NCBI GenBank assembly: GCA_900549015.1
Contig: URMH01000044.1
Span: 1 to 22,795, forward strand
Length of the DNA: 22,795 bases
From: an uncultured Blautia sp.
Lineage (GTDB): Bacteria; Bacillota; Clostridia; Lachnospirales; Lachnospiraceae
Direction: 5' to 3'
Shown here: in pieces, positions 6,983 to 14,595 of the stretch
Layout: every line of letters starts with the position of its first letter
How positions within the stretch are numbered: position 1 is the first letter of the stretch
Notes under the pieces: generated by a model
Seen by the model: only the letters and a program-made list of their open reading frames with translations
Database searches by the model: none
Told to the model about the DNA's origin: nothing
Program-made: the position numbers and the translations under genes

Positions 6983-8881
6983 ATGAACAGTAACAAAGAG
7001 TTCAAACCGTATATTCCGGCAGAAAAAATCACACCGGAATTTACAGTGACATCTATTGTGATGGGTATTATCCTTGCAATCGTATTCGGTGCGGCCAATG
7101 CTTATCTTGGTCTGCGTGTGGGTATGACTGTATCTGCTTCCATTCCGGCAGCAGTTATCTCTATGGGTGTTATACGTGTCATCATGAAGAAAAACTCTAT
7201 TCTGGAGAGCAATATTGTCCAGACGATCGGTTCCGCCGGAGAGTCTCTGGCAGCCGGAGCTATTTTTACAATGCCTGCATTATTCCTGTGGGCAGAAGAA
7301 GGTCTTTGTGACAAACCGGGCCTTGTTGAAATTACACTGATCGCTCTTTGCGGCGGTGTGCTGGGCGTACTTTTTATGGTTCCCCTTCGTAACGCGCTGA
7401 TCGTAAAAGAGCACGCAACTCTTCTTTACCCGGAAGGAACTGCATGTGCGGACGTTCTTCTTGCTGGTGAGGAAGGCGGTTCCAATGCTTCTACTGTATT
7501 TACAGGTATGGGACTGGCTGCTGCGTTTAAGTTTATTGTAGATGGTCTGAAGGTGATTCCGGCAGACGTTGCAGTTGCTTTTAAATCCTTTAAAGGTGAA
7601 ATCGGTATGGAAGTATATCCTGCGCTTCTCGGCGTTGGTTATATTGTAGGACCGAGAATTGCCTCCTTTATGTTTGTCGGTTCTATTGTTGGCTGGCTTG
7701 TAATTATTCCGCTTATCTGTCTCTTCGGACCGGATACGGTTATGAATTATCCGCTTGGAAATACAGATTCCATTATGAAAATGTATACAGACGGCGGAGC
7801 TGCCGCAATCTGGAGCACATATGTAAAATACATTGGCGCAGGAGCCATTGCAACAGGCGGAATTATTTCTCTTATTAAATCCCTGCCGCTTATTGTGACT
7901 ACATTCCGCGATTCCATGAAGAGCATGAAAACCGGAAAAAATACTAGCACAGCAAGAACAGCTCAGGATCTTCCAATGAATATGATCCTTGTTGGAATTG
8001 TAGCGATGGTATTTATCATCTGGCTTGTTCCTGCAATTCCGGTAAATCTTCTTGGAGCAGCTATGATCGTTATTTTCGGTTTCTTCTTTGCAACCGTATC
8101 CTCCCGTATGGTAGGTCTTATCGGAAGCTCCAACAACCCGGTTTCCGGTATGGCGATCGCAACACTTCTGATTTCTACTTTTGCGATCAAAGCATCAGGA
8201 GATACAGGAATCGGCGGTATGACAGGAGCTATTGCAATCGGTTCTGTTATCTGTATCGTAGCTGCCATTGCAGGCGATACTTCACAGGACTTAAAGACAG
8301 GATACCTTCTTGGCGCAACTCCGAAGAAACAGCAGATTGGCGAGCTGATCGGCGTTGTGGCAGCAGCGCTTGCCATCGGAGGCGTTCTTTATCTTCTCGA
8401 CGCTGCGTACGGATACGGCGGAGCAGACGTTCCGGCGCCACAGGCAACTCTTATGAAGATGATCGTAGAGGGAATCATGGGCGGAAATCTTCCGTGGACA
8501 CTTGTATTTATTGGTGTATTCCTTGCTCTTGGTCTTGAAATTCTTCATATTCCGGTAATGCCGTTCGCAATCGGTCTTTATCTGCCAATCTACTTAAATG
8601 CAACCATCATGCTGGGTGGTGTTGTCCGCTGGGCAGTTGGAAAGAGAAAAAATGTGGACGCAAAAACAAAAGAGAAACAGGAAACAGACGGAACACTTTA
8701 CTGTGCAGGTATGATCGCCGGAGAGGGTCTTGTAGGTATTCTCCTTGCAATCCTTACTCTTGCAGGAGTGAACACTGCCATTAAGGGCGTCAACTTTGGA
8801 AATATCGGCGGCGTAGTCATTATGCTTGTTATGATTCTCTGCCTGCTGAAATTCTCTATCTGGAAGAAGCAAAAAGCCTGA
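6983..8881 (+). CDS. OPT-family oligopeptide/metal-chelate transporter
   Basis: This is a 632-residue polytopic membrane protein of the OPT family. Nearly the whole protein alternates hydrophobic segments with short loops, giving roughly 14 or more predicted membrane spans. The opening span contains the family-typical GAANAYLGLRVGMTVSASIPAAV-like pattern (residues ~37-59), and later there are NNPVSGM and GDTSQDLKTGYLLGATP motifs known from prokaryotic OPT members. Family members take up small peptides or metal chelates by proton-coupled secondary transport; the substrate here cannot be read from sequence. It has its own strong promoter and an excellent ribosome site. Its TGA stop shares one base with the ATG of the PqqD-like gene, so the two are translationally coupled and probably act together. 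Confidence 0.93.
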   Translation: MNSNKEFKPYIPAEKITPEFTVTSIVMGIILAIVFGAANAYLGLRVGMTVSASIPAAVISMGVIRVIMKKNSILESNIVQTIGSAGESLAAGAIFTMPALFLWAEEGLCDKPGLVEITLIALCGGVLGVLFMVPLRNALIVKEHATLLYPEGTACADVLLAGEEGGSNASTVFTGMGLAAAFKFIVDGLKVIPADVAVAFKSFKGEIGMEVYPALLGVGYIVGPRIASFMFVGSIVGWLVIIPLICLFGPDTVMNYPLGNTDSIMKMYTDGGAAAIWSTYVKYIGAGAIATGGIISLIKSLPLIVTTFRDSMKSMKTGKNTSTARTAQDLPMNMILVGIVAMVFIIWLVPAIPVNLLGAAMIVIFGFFFATVSSRMVGLIGSSNNPVSGMAIATLLISTFAIKASGDTGIGGMTGAIAIGSVICIVAAIAGDTSQDLKTGYLLGATPKKQQIGELIGVVAAALAIGGVLYLLDAAYGYGGADVPAPQATLMKMIVEGIMGGNLPWTLVFIGVFLALGLEILHIPVMPFAIGLYLPIYLNATIMLGGVVRWAVGKRKNVDAKTKEKQETDGTLYCAGMIAGEGLVGILLAILTLAGVNTAIKGVNFGNIGGVVIMLVMILCLLKFSIWKKQKA

Positions 8882-9252
8882 TGAGTAAAAGAAATAAAAA
8901 AAATCAGCCGCAGATCAATTATCTTGATTTGATTCCTGAAAAAGCGCCTTCTATAAAATGGCACAGGGATTTAAAAGAGAAGATAATTCTGGAAATCGAA
9001 AATACAGGTATGTTTAATACCATTGCCCAGAAAGTTTTCAATAAACCACGTTATACGAAAGTACATCTTGATGGGTTTGGGACTTTTATATGGCCGCTGA
9101 TCGATGGAAAGCGAAGCGTAATGGATATTGCTGCCTGTGTGAAAGAGGAATATGGGGAAAAGGCAGAGCCTCTTTACCCCAGGATTGTGAAATATTTTCA
9201 GATGGTAGAAAGTTACCATTTTGTGCGGTTTATTAATAAGCCTGAAAAATAA
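8881..9252 (+). CDS. PqqD-family small protein (RiPP recognition element fold), coupled to OPT transporter
   Basis: This is a 123-residue soluble protein. The segment from about residue 62 to 118 matches the PqqD pattern: DGFGTFIWPLIDGKRSVMDI, then a helix ending EEYGE, then a helix with a final hydrophobic FVRFI strand. In PqqD and related RiPP recognition elements this winged-helix-like fold binds the leader part of a precursor peptide and presents it to a modifying enzyme. The N-terminal ~60 residues are basic and not recognised. The ATG overlaps the OPT stop by one base (TGATG) and has no separate strong ribosome site, so translation is coupled to the transporter. No radical SAM enzyme, precursor peptide or protease is visible next to it. 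A strong terminator follows within 20 bases, so the operon holds only these two genes. A role as peptide-binding accessory or cytosolic gate of the transporter is my inference. Confidence 0.82.
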   Translation: MSKRNKKNQPQINYLDLIPEKAPSIKWHRDLKEKIILEIENTGMFNTIAQKVFNKPRYTKVHLDGFGTFIWPLIDGKRSVMDIAACVKEEYGEKAEPLYPRIVKYFQMVESYHFVRFINKPEK

Positions 9253-9263
9253 AACAGGATAAG

Positions 9264-9302
9264 AAAAAAGTGAGAGCAGCGCTGTCTGCTCTCACTTTTT
9301 TT
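9264..9302 (+). terminator. Strong intrinsic terminator after the OPT-PqqD operon
   Basis: A perfect 10-bp stem (9270... i.e. GTGAGAGCAG at 9270-9279 with 9286-9295) and a 6-base loop are followed by seven T (9296-9302); a preceding A run (9264-9269) extends the pairing with the T run. Confidence 0.92.
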
Positions 9303-9325
9303 CGAGAAAAGAAGAAATTTATAAG

Positions 9326-9381
9326 AAATGAACAAAAAAACGTAAGTTTTTTCGGTTTTCCTCTTTTATTTTTGTTCATTT
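9326..9381. repeat. 13-base inverted repeat upstream of the PucR-type regulator
   Basis: AAATGAACAAAAA (9326-9338) is repeated exactly in reverse complement as TTTTTGTTCATTT (9369-9381). The arm centres are 43 bases apart, close to four helical turns. Inside lies a smaller A/T hairpin (9335-9341 with 9346-9352, loop GTAA). The repeat lies 88 bases upstream of the regulator start codon, in a 166-base stretch (9303-9468) with no gene and no promoter I can call with confidence. It could be an operator for dimers of the regulator, or a structured leader. Confidence 0.7.
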
Positions 9382-9468
9382 TGTATTAAAATAAAAACAG
9401 GTATGAGAACGGAAATTAAAAAATGACGACAGTAGCATACACTTTATACAGAAAGGGATTGAATAATC

Positions 9469-10554
9469 ATGATTTCAAATCAGGTGCTGCAAAATACATT
9501 GGAGGGATTAAAGGAAATCTCCAGAACAGAATTTTGTATCATTGATACAGAGGGAAAATTATTAGCCACTACATTTCCGGATTTTGAGGTTCAGGTAACG
9601 GATATTCAGGCGTTTGTAGGCTCACAGGCAGACAGCCAGCTTGTGAAAGGGTATCAGTATTTTAAGGTATGTGACGATTATCGTCTGGAATATATCCTCG
9701 TGGCACACGGTGACGACGAAGATACGTATATGGTCGGAAAACTGGCTGCATTCCAGATCCAGAATCTGATCGTAGCTTACAAGGAACGTTTTGATAAGGA
9801 CAGCTTTATAAAGAATCTTCTTCTGGACAACCTCCTTCTTGTGGATATTTACAACAGAGCAAAGAAGCTTCACATTGATGCGGATGTGCGCCGTGTTGTT
9901 ATGATGCTTGAGATGGAGCAGGAGAAAGAGCACAGTTCTATTGAAATTGTAAAAAGTGCGTTTGGCAGCAAGAGCCAGGATTTCATCACAGCAGTAGATG
10001 AGAGAAGCGTGATCATCGTAAAAGAACTGGAAGACGGAGAAGGATATGAAGAGATGGATCGTCTTGCTCATGCGATCCTGGATACGCTGGGCATGAACGA
10101 CGGAACGATCCACATGGCTTACGGAACGATCGTGCGCGAGCTGAAGGAAGTTTCCAGATCTTATAAAGAAGCAAGGATGGCGCTCGACGTAGGCAAGATT
10201 TTCTTCTCAGACAGAGAAGTGATTGCATACAGTTCTCTGGGAATCGGACGTCTGATCTATCAGCTTCCTATTCCGCTCTGCAAAATGTTTATCAAAGAAA
10301 TTTTCGACGGCAAGTCTCCGGACGATTTTGACGAGGAAACACTTGTGACCATCGATAAATTCTTTGAGAACAGCCTGAATGTATCAGAGACATCAAGACA
10401 GCTTTATATTCATAGAAATACTCTGGTATACCGTCTTGACAAGCTGCAGAAAAGTACGGGACTGGATCTTCGTGTATTTGAGGATGCCATTACCTTTAAG
10501 ATCGCGCTTATGGTTGTCCGTTACATGAAGTATATGGAGTCTCTGGAATATTAA
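9469..10554 (+). CDS. PucR/CdaR-family transcriptional regulator
   Basis: This is a 361-residue regulator. The C-terminal residues ~300-350 form the PucR-type helix-turn-helix (HTH_30): the SLNVSETSRQLYIHRNT stretch leading into LVYRLDKLQ, the hallmark of CdaR, PucR and related activators. The N-terminal ~120 residues look like a PAS/GAF-type sensing domain (FCIIDTEGKLLATT), related to the sugar-diacid recognition region of CdaR, and the middle region resembles the GGDEF-like linker common in this family. The ribosome site AAAGGGA (9452-9458) supports the start at 9469. It is followed after only three bases by an AraC regulator, so both are likely one transcript ending at the terminator at 11415. 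The 13-base inverted repeat upstream may be its own operator (inference). The ligand is unknown; carbohydrate diacids or purine catabolites are the known inputs of the family. Confidence 0.87.
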   Translation: MISNQVLQNTLEGLKEISRTEFCIIDTEGKLLATTFPDFEVQVTDIQAFVGSQADSQLVKGYQYFKVCDDYRLEYILVAHGDDEDTYMVGKLAAFQIQNLIVAYKERFDKDSFIKNLLLDNLLLVDIYNRAKKLHIDADVRRVVMMLEMEQEKEHSSIEIVKSAFGSKSQDFITAVDERSVIIVKELEDGEGYEEMDRLAHAILDTLGMNDGTIHMAYGTIVRELKEVSRSYKEARMALDVGKIFFSDREVIAYSSLGIGRLIYQLPIPLCKMFIKEIFDGKSPDDFDEETLVTIDKFFENSLNVSETSRQLYIHRNTLVYRLDKLQKSTGLDLRVFEDAITFKIALMVVRYMKYMESLEY

Positions 10555-10557
10555 AAA

Positions 10558-11394
10558 ATGGAAGAAGCAAAGACTCTTCTTCTTTCTGAAAGAGGATTTT
10601 CAGATCTGTATCTCTGTTACTGCGGACAGTCCAGATGTATGCCCCTTCATAATTACGGACCGGCAGTCCGTCCCAATTATATTATCCATTATATTACAGA
10701 GGGAAAAGGCTGTTTTTACGAAGGGGGAAACCGATATGAGCTGGAAGCTGGTCAGGGTTTTTTGATCGTGCCGGGACAGCAGACCTTTTATCAGGCGGAT
10801 AAAGAAGAACCCTGGACGTATCTTTGGGTTGGTTTTGACGGCAGGAATGCAGAGCATTACTTAAAAGAAATTGGTCTTACTTCGGAAAAACCGGTTTACC
10901 GCTGTGAAAACGGGAAGATTTTACAGGAAATTGTAGGAGAAATGCTTGAGAAGCAAAAGGCTTCTTTTTCCGGACAGTTATTTTTAGAAGGACTTCTTTA
11001 CCGTTTCTTTGCAGCTCTTTCAGAGCACATAGAGATGCCGGTTCTTTCCAGACAGGAGAGCGAAAATCTTTATGTGAAAAGAGCAATGGAATTTATCCGA
11101 AATAATTATTTTGAGGATATTAAGGTAACAGACATTGCGGATTATGTATGTGTAAACAGAAGTTATCTTTATACGCTGTTTCAAAAAGGGCTTCATATGT
11201 CGCCAAGCAGATACCTGGCAGAGGTTCGTATGAGCCAGGCGGAGCAACTTCTTCTGATGACAGATTTTTCCGTAGAGGTGGTTGCCCGTTCCTGTGGGTA
11301 CGGAGATTCTCTTTCATTTACGAGAACTTTTAAGGAGCATTTTAAAATGCCGCCTTCTCAGTACAGAAAAGAAAAAAGAAAAGAACAAATCTAA
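10558..11394 (+). CDS. AraC-family transcriptional regulator with cupin sensor domain
   Basis: This is a 278-residue regulator. Residues ~15-100 form an AraC-type cupin ligand-binding domain (HYITEGKGCFYEGGNRYELEAGQGFLIVPGQ style, cited here as a pattern). Residues ~172-275 contain the two helix-turn-helix motifs of the AraC/XylS domain, the second ending in the signature YGDSLSFTRTFKEHFKMPPSQYR. The start is three bases after the PucR stop, with no usable Shine-Dalgarno (nearest GGAG is about 18 bases upstream), so translation probably depends on ribosomes finishing the upstream gene. It lies just before a GH36 alpha-galactosidase. AraC regulators of the MsmR/RafR type commonly control alpha-galactoside genes, so that enzyme is the most likely target (inference from position). 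Confidence 0.9.
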   Translation: MEEAKTLLLSERGFSDLYLCYCGQSRCMPLHNYGPAVRPNYIIHYITEGKGCFYEGGNRYELEAGQGFLIVPGQQTFYQADKEEPWTYLWVGFDGRNAEHYLKEIGLTSEKPVYRCENGKILQEIVGEMLEKQKASFSGQLFLEGLLYRFFAALSEHIEMPVLSRQESENLYVKRAMEFIRNNYFEDIKVTDIADYVCVNRSYLYTLFQKGLHMSPSRYLAEVRMSQAEQLLLMTDFSVEVVARSCGYGDSLSFTRTFKEHFKMPPSQYRKEKRKEQI

Positions 11395-11414
11395 CATTTT
11401 ACATGGTATTTTTA

Positions 11415-11449
11415 ACATCTCCTTCTTTTGGAAGGAGATGTATTTTTTT
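11415..11449 (+). terminator. Intrinsic terminator after the regulator pair
   Basis: A perfect 11-bp stem (11415-11425 with 11431-11441) and a TTTTG loop are followed by seven T (11443-11449). The last T is also the first base of the putative -10 element of the next gene. Confidence 0.9.
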
Positions 11450-11454
11450 ATAAT
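11426..11454 (+). promoter_or_regulatory. Possible promoter of the alpha-galactosidase gene
   Basis: A perfect -10 TATAAT is at 11449-11454. The -35 is poor: TTTTGG at 11426-11431 with a 17-base spacer is the best placed. A weak -35 inside a terminator fits a promoter that needs an activator such as the AraC protein encoded upstream. Confidence 0.45.
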
Positions 11455-11486
11455 ACGGATATAGAGATATGCTGAAAACAGCAGAT

Positions 11487-11493
11487 GGGAGGA
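11487..11493 (+). promoter_or_regulatory. Ribosome site that sets the alpha-galactosidase start
   Basis: GGGAGGA lies 5-6 bases before the ATG at 11499. An upstream in-frame ATG at 11469 has no ribosome site and would lie only a few bases from the predicted transcription start. Confidence 0.8.
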
Positions 11494-11498
11494 TTTTT

Positions 11499-13721
11499 AT
11501 GAGTATTATTTTTCACGAAAGCACATCCGTATTTCACTTATATAATGAAAAGATCAGTTACATTATGATGGTTTTGAAAAACGGACATATGGGGCAGCTT
11601 TATTTTGGAAAGCGGATCCACGATAAAGAAGATTTTACCTATCTTTTGGAAAATTACTGCCGCGCGATGGGTTCTCATGTTTTTGAAGGGGAAAAAAGCC
11701 TTTCTCTTGAACATACAAAACAGGAATATGGCGTGTATGGAAATACAGATTACCGCCAGCCGGCAGTGGAGGTGCTGCAGAATAACGGAAGCCGTATTTC
11801 TGATTTTAAATATCAGAGTTTTTCTGTTGTTCCGGGAAAACCAAAGCTTTCCGGGCTCCCGGCAACATACACAGAAGAGGATGGGGAGGCGGAAACACTT
11901 TTTCTTACATTAAAAGATCCGGTTACAGGACTTCTTTTAAAGCTTTCCTACACGATTTTTACAAAAGGCGGCGTGATCGCAAGAAATGCGTATTTTGAAA
12001 ACGAAGGAGAGGAAAGCCTTCATCTTACAACAGCTATGAGCCTTTGCATGGATCTGCCGGATTACGATTACGAATGGATTCAGTTTTCCGGAGCCTGGTC
12101 AAGAGAGCGTCATGAAAAGGTGAGAAAGCTGGAGCAGGGGATCCAGTCTGTTGGAAGCAGAAGAGGACATTCCTCCCATGAACACAATCCTTTTGTGATT
12201 TTAAAACGCCCCACGGCAGATGAATTTCAGGGAGAAGCCATAGGTTTCAGCCTTGTATACAGCGGAAACTTTCTGGCGCAGGCAGAGGTGGATACACACG
12301 GCTCCACAAGAATGCTTATGGGAATCCACCCGGACGGCTTTGACTGGAAACTGGAAAAAGGAGAGAGCTTCCAGACTCCTGAGGCAGTGATGGTATACAC
12401 GGATAAGGGGCTGAATCATTTAAGCCAGACCTTCCATAAATTGTATCAGCGCCGGCTTGCAAGAGGATACTGGAGAGACAAGGCGCGACCGATTCTTATT
12501 AATAACTGGGAAGCTACTTATTTTGATTTTACAGAAGAGCGCATTGTGGAAATTGCGGAAAAGGCAAAAGAATGCGGCGTGGAACTTTTTGTCCTGGACG
12601 ATGGCTGGTTTGGACAGAGAAGCTCCGATAAGGCAGGACTTGGAGACTGGGTGGCAAACAGGGAACGCCTCCCGCAGGGGATTGAAGGGCTGGCAGAGCG
12701 TATCAGCAGTCTCGGAATGAAATTCGGTCTCTGGTTTGAGCCGGAGATGGTAAATAAAGATTCTGATTTATACAGGGCACATCCGGACTGGATATTACAG
12801 GTTCCGGAAAGAACAAATTCGCATGGAAGATTTCAGCACGTTCTTGATTTTTCAAGAAAAGAAGTGGTGGATGCCATTTATGAGATGATGAGCAAAATTC
12901 TTGGAAATGCGAAAATTTCCTATGTGAAATGGGATATGAACCGAAGTATTACCGAGTGTTTCAGTGCAGCACTTCCTGCTGACAGACAGGGAGAAGTATT
13001 TCACAGATATATTCTTGGGGTATATGATCTGTATGAGCGCCTTACTTCAAGATTTCCGGAGATATTGTTTGAATCCTGTGCAAGCGGCGGGGCAAGATTT
13101 GATCCTGGTATTTTATATTATGCGCCTCAGGGCTGGACAAGCGATGATACAGACGCGGTGGAACGCCTGAAAATCCAGTATGGAACCTCTTATTGTTATC
13201 CGGTAAGTTCTATGGGAAGCCATGTATCTGTTTCTCCGAATCATCAGCTTAACAGAGAGACACCTCTTTATACGAGAGCGAACGTGGCATATTTCGGTAC
13301 CTTCGGATATGAGCTTGACTTAAATAAGCTGACAGAGGAAGAGCAGGAGGAAGTGAAAAAACAGATCGCCTTTATGAAGGAATACAGAGAACTGTTCCAG
13401 TTTGGCACATTTTACCGTCTCAGCAGTCCGTTTGAAAATAATGTGACAGCGTGGATGTCTGTAAGCGAGGATAAGAAAACGGCGATTGTAGGCTGGTATC
13501 GTGTGCTGAATCCTGTAAATGGCAGCTATACACGACTGAAACTCTGCGGACTTCTGGAAGATGCGGAATATACCGTAGAGGGACAGAATGGAACTTTTTT
13601 TGGAGATGAGCTTATGAATCTTGGGATTCTCACAAGCGACGCTACGTCAGGGGAAGCACAGGAAGGACAGTTTAAGGGGTGTGATTTTGACTCCAGACTG
13701 TATATTCTGAAAGCAAAATAA
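11499..13721 (+). CDS. Alpha-galactosidase, glycoside hydrolase family 36
   Basis: This is a 740-residue retaining alpha-galactosidase that releases terminal alpha-1,6-galactose from raffinose, stachyose, melibiose and similar plant sugars; no signal peptide is seen, so it acts in the cytosol. The N-terminal ~320 residues form the beta-supersandwich domain and the middle the (beta/alpha)8 barrel. Barrel motifs are NNWEATYFDF, FVLDDGWFG, GLWFEPEMVN, KWDMNR with predicted nucleophile D479, and SCASGGARFDPG followed by WTSDDTDA with predicted acid/base D549. The 70-residue spacing between the two equals that of the characterised Geobacillus AgaA (D478/D548). The start at 11499 is chosen for its ribosome site and gives the usual family length. 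No sugar transporter is next to it, so substrate uptake must be encoded elsewhere. Regulation by the upstream AraC protein is likely but inferred. Confidence 0.95.
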   Translation: MSIIFHESTSVFHLYNEKISYIMMVLKNGHMGQLYFGKRIHDKEDFTYLLENYCRAMGSHVFEGEKSLSLEHTKQEYGVYGNTDYRQPAVEVLQNNGSRISDFKYQSFSVVPGKPKLSGLPATYTEEDGEAETLFLTLKDPVTGLLLKLSYTIFTKGGVIARNAYFENEGEESLHLTTAMSLCMDLPDYDYEWIQFSGAWSRERHEKVRKLEQGIQSVGSRRGHSSHEHNPFVILKRPTADEFQGEAIGFSLVYSGNFLAQAEVDTHGSTRMLMGIHPDGFDWKLEKGESFQTPEAVMVYTDKGLNHLSQTFHKLYQRRLARGYWRDKARPILINNWEATYFDFTEERIVEIAEKAKECGVELFVLDDGWFGQRSSDKAGLGDWVANRERLPQGIEGLAERISSLGMKFGLWFEPEMVNKDSDLYRAHPDWILQVPERTNSHGRFQHVLDFSRKEVVDAIYEMMSKILGNAKISYVKWDMNRSITECFSAALPADRQGEVFHRYILGVYDLYERLTSRFPEILFESCASGGARFDPGILYYAPQGWTSDDTDAVERLKIQYGTSYCYPVSSMGSHVSVSPNHQLNRETPLYTRANVAYFGTFGYELDLNKLTEEEQEEVKKQIAFMKEYRELFQFGTFYRLSSPFENNVTAWMSVSEDKKTAIVGWYRVLNPVNGSYTRLKLCGLLEDAEYTVEGQNGTFFGDELMNLGILTSDATSGEAQEGQFKGCDFDSRLYILKAK

Positions 13722-13739
13722 AAAGAAAGGGATTTCCTG

Positions 13740-13768
13740 TTTTCATTTAAAATTCTTTGTGCTATAAT
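13740..13768 (+). promoter_or_regulatory. Upstream promoter of ftsEX (extended -10)
   Basis: The -10 TATAAT is at 13763-13768 with the TGC extension immediately before it (13760-13762). The -35 TTTTCA is at 13740-13745 with a 17-base spacer. It would give a leader of about 135 bases. Confidence 0.65.
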
Positions 13769-13796
13769 GAGTCCGCAAGTTGGACACAAAAAACAG

Positions 13797-13825
13797 TTGC
13801 AATTTATCACGGAATATATTACAAT
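13797..13825 (+). promoter_or_regulatory. Downstream promoter of ftsEX
   Basis: The -35 TTGCAA is at 13797-13802 and the -10 TACAAT at 13820-13825, with a 17-base spacer, 86 bases before the ftsE start. Together with the promoter at 13740 it forms a tandem pair. Confidence 0.7.
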
Positions 13826-13911
13826 AATGTTACAAAAAGATAAAATTAATGTTTCTGAGTGATATGACTCTGTGAAAACAACAGAATCACAGGATAAAAC
13901 AGGAGGTTCCA

Positions 13912-14595
13912 ATGATAGATTTAGAAGATGTAAGTAAATCATACGGTCCGGGTCTTCCGGCTGTCAATCATGTAAACTTACATGTGGATAAGGGCGAGTT
14001 CGTGTTTGTGGTAGGAAGCAGCGGATCCGGCAAATCTACTCTTATCAAGCTGCTTATGAAAGAACTTGATTCCACATCAGGCGCGATCACGGTAAGCGGA
14101 GAGCGTCTGGAAGGAATGCGCCACAGAAGAGTTGCAAAATACAGAAGGAAACTTGGTGTTGTGTTCCAGGATTTCCGTCTTTTAAAAGACAGGGACGTAT
14201 ATGAAAATGTGGCGTTTGCCCAGCGTGTCATCGGACGCCCGACACGTGTGATAAGAAAGCGTGTACCCGAGGTTTTACAGGAGGTAGGTCTTGCAGGAAA
14301 GTATAAATCTTATCCTGATGAGCTTTCCGGAGGAGAGCAGCAGAGAGTTGCCCTTGCAAGAGCCCTTGTAAACCGTCCGGATATTCTTCTGGCAGACGAG
14401 CCTACAGGAAATCTTGATCCGAAAACTTCAGAGGAGATTATGGCGCTTCTGGAACAGATTAACGAGAGAGGAACTACGGTTCTTGTTGTTACCCACAATA
14501 AGGAGATTGTAAACTCCATGAAAAAGCGTGTTCTCACCATGCACGACGGCGTGATTGTAAGTGATGAGAAAGAAGGAGGGTATCATGAGGCCTAG
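13912..14595 (+). CDS. ftsE: Cell-division ABC transporter-like ATPase FtsE
   Basis: This is a 227-residue ATPase that works with FtsX at the membrane. FtsEX does not transport; it uses ATP to switch on peptidoglycan hydrolases for division or, in Bacillota, for elongation and sporulation. Walker A GSSGSGKS is at residues 35-42, the Q-loop is VFQDFRLL, the ABC signature LSGGEQQRVALARA begins near 138, and Walker B is ILLADEPTGNLD. The conserved FRLL after the Q-loop and the length match FtsE. AGGAGG (13901-13906) precedes the ATG. The gene overlaps ftsX by 11 bases. Two promoters lie upstream and no terminator separates it from the galactosidase gene, so some read-through transcription is also possible. 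Confidence 0.96.
   Translation: MIDLEDVSKSYGPGLPAVNHVNLHVDKGEFVFVVGSSGSGKSTLIKLLMKELDSTSGAITVSGERLEGMRHRRVAKYRRKLGVVFQDFRLLKDRDVYENVAFAQRVIGRPTRVIRKRVPEVLQEVGLAGKYKSYPDELSGGEQQRVALARALVNRPDILLADEPTGNLDPKTSEEIMALLEQINERGTTVLVVTHNKEIVNSMKKRVLTMHDGVIVSDEKEGGYHEA
14573..14579 (+). promoter_or_regulatory. Ribosome site that sets the ftsX start
   Basis: AAGGAGG lies inside the 3' end of ftsE, 5 bases before the ATG at 14585. It excludes the two earlier in-frame ATGs at 14561 and 14564, which lie upstream of the site. Confidence 0.85.

Noticed and set aside
9382..9468. Promoter for the PucR-type gene
   Set aside because: Several A/T-rich -10-like hexamers (for example TAAAAT at 9387) exist, but none has a convincing -35 at the right distance, so none was called.
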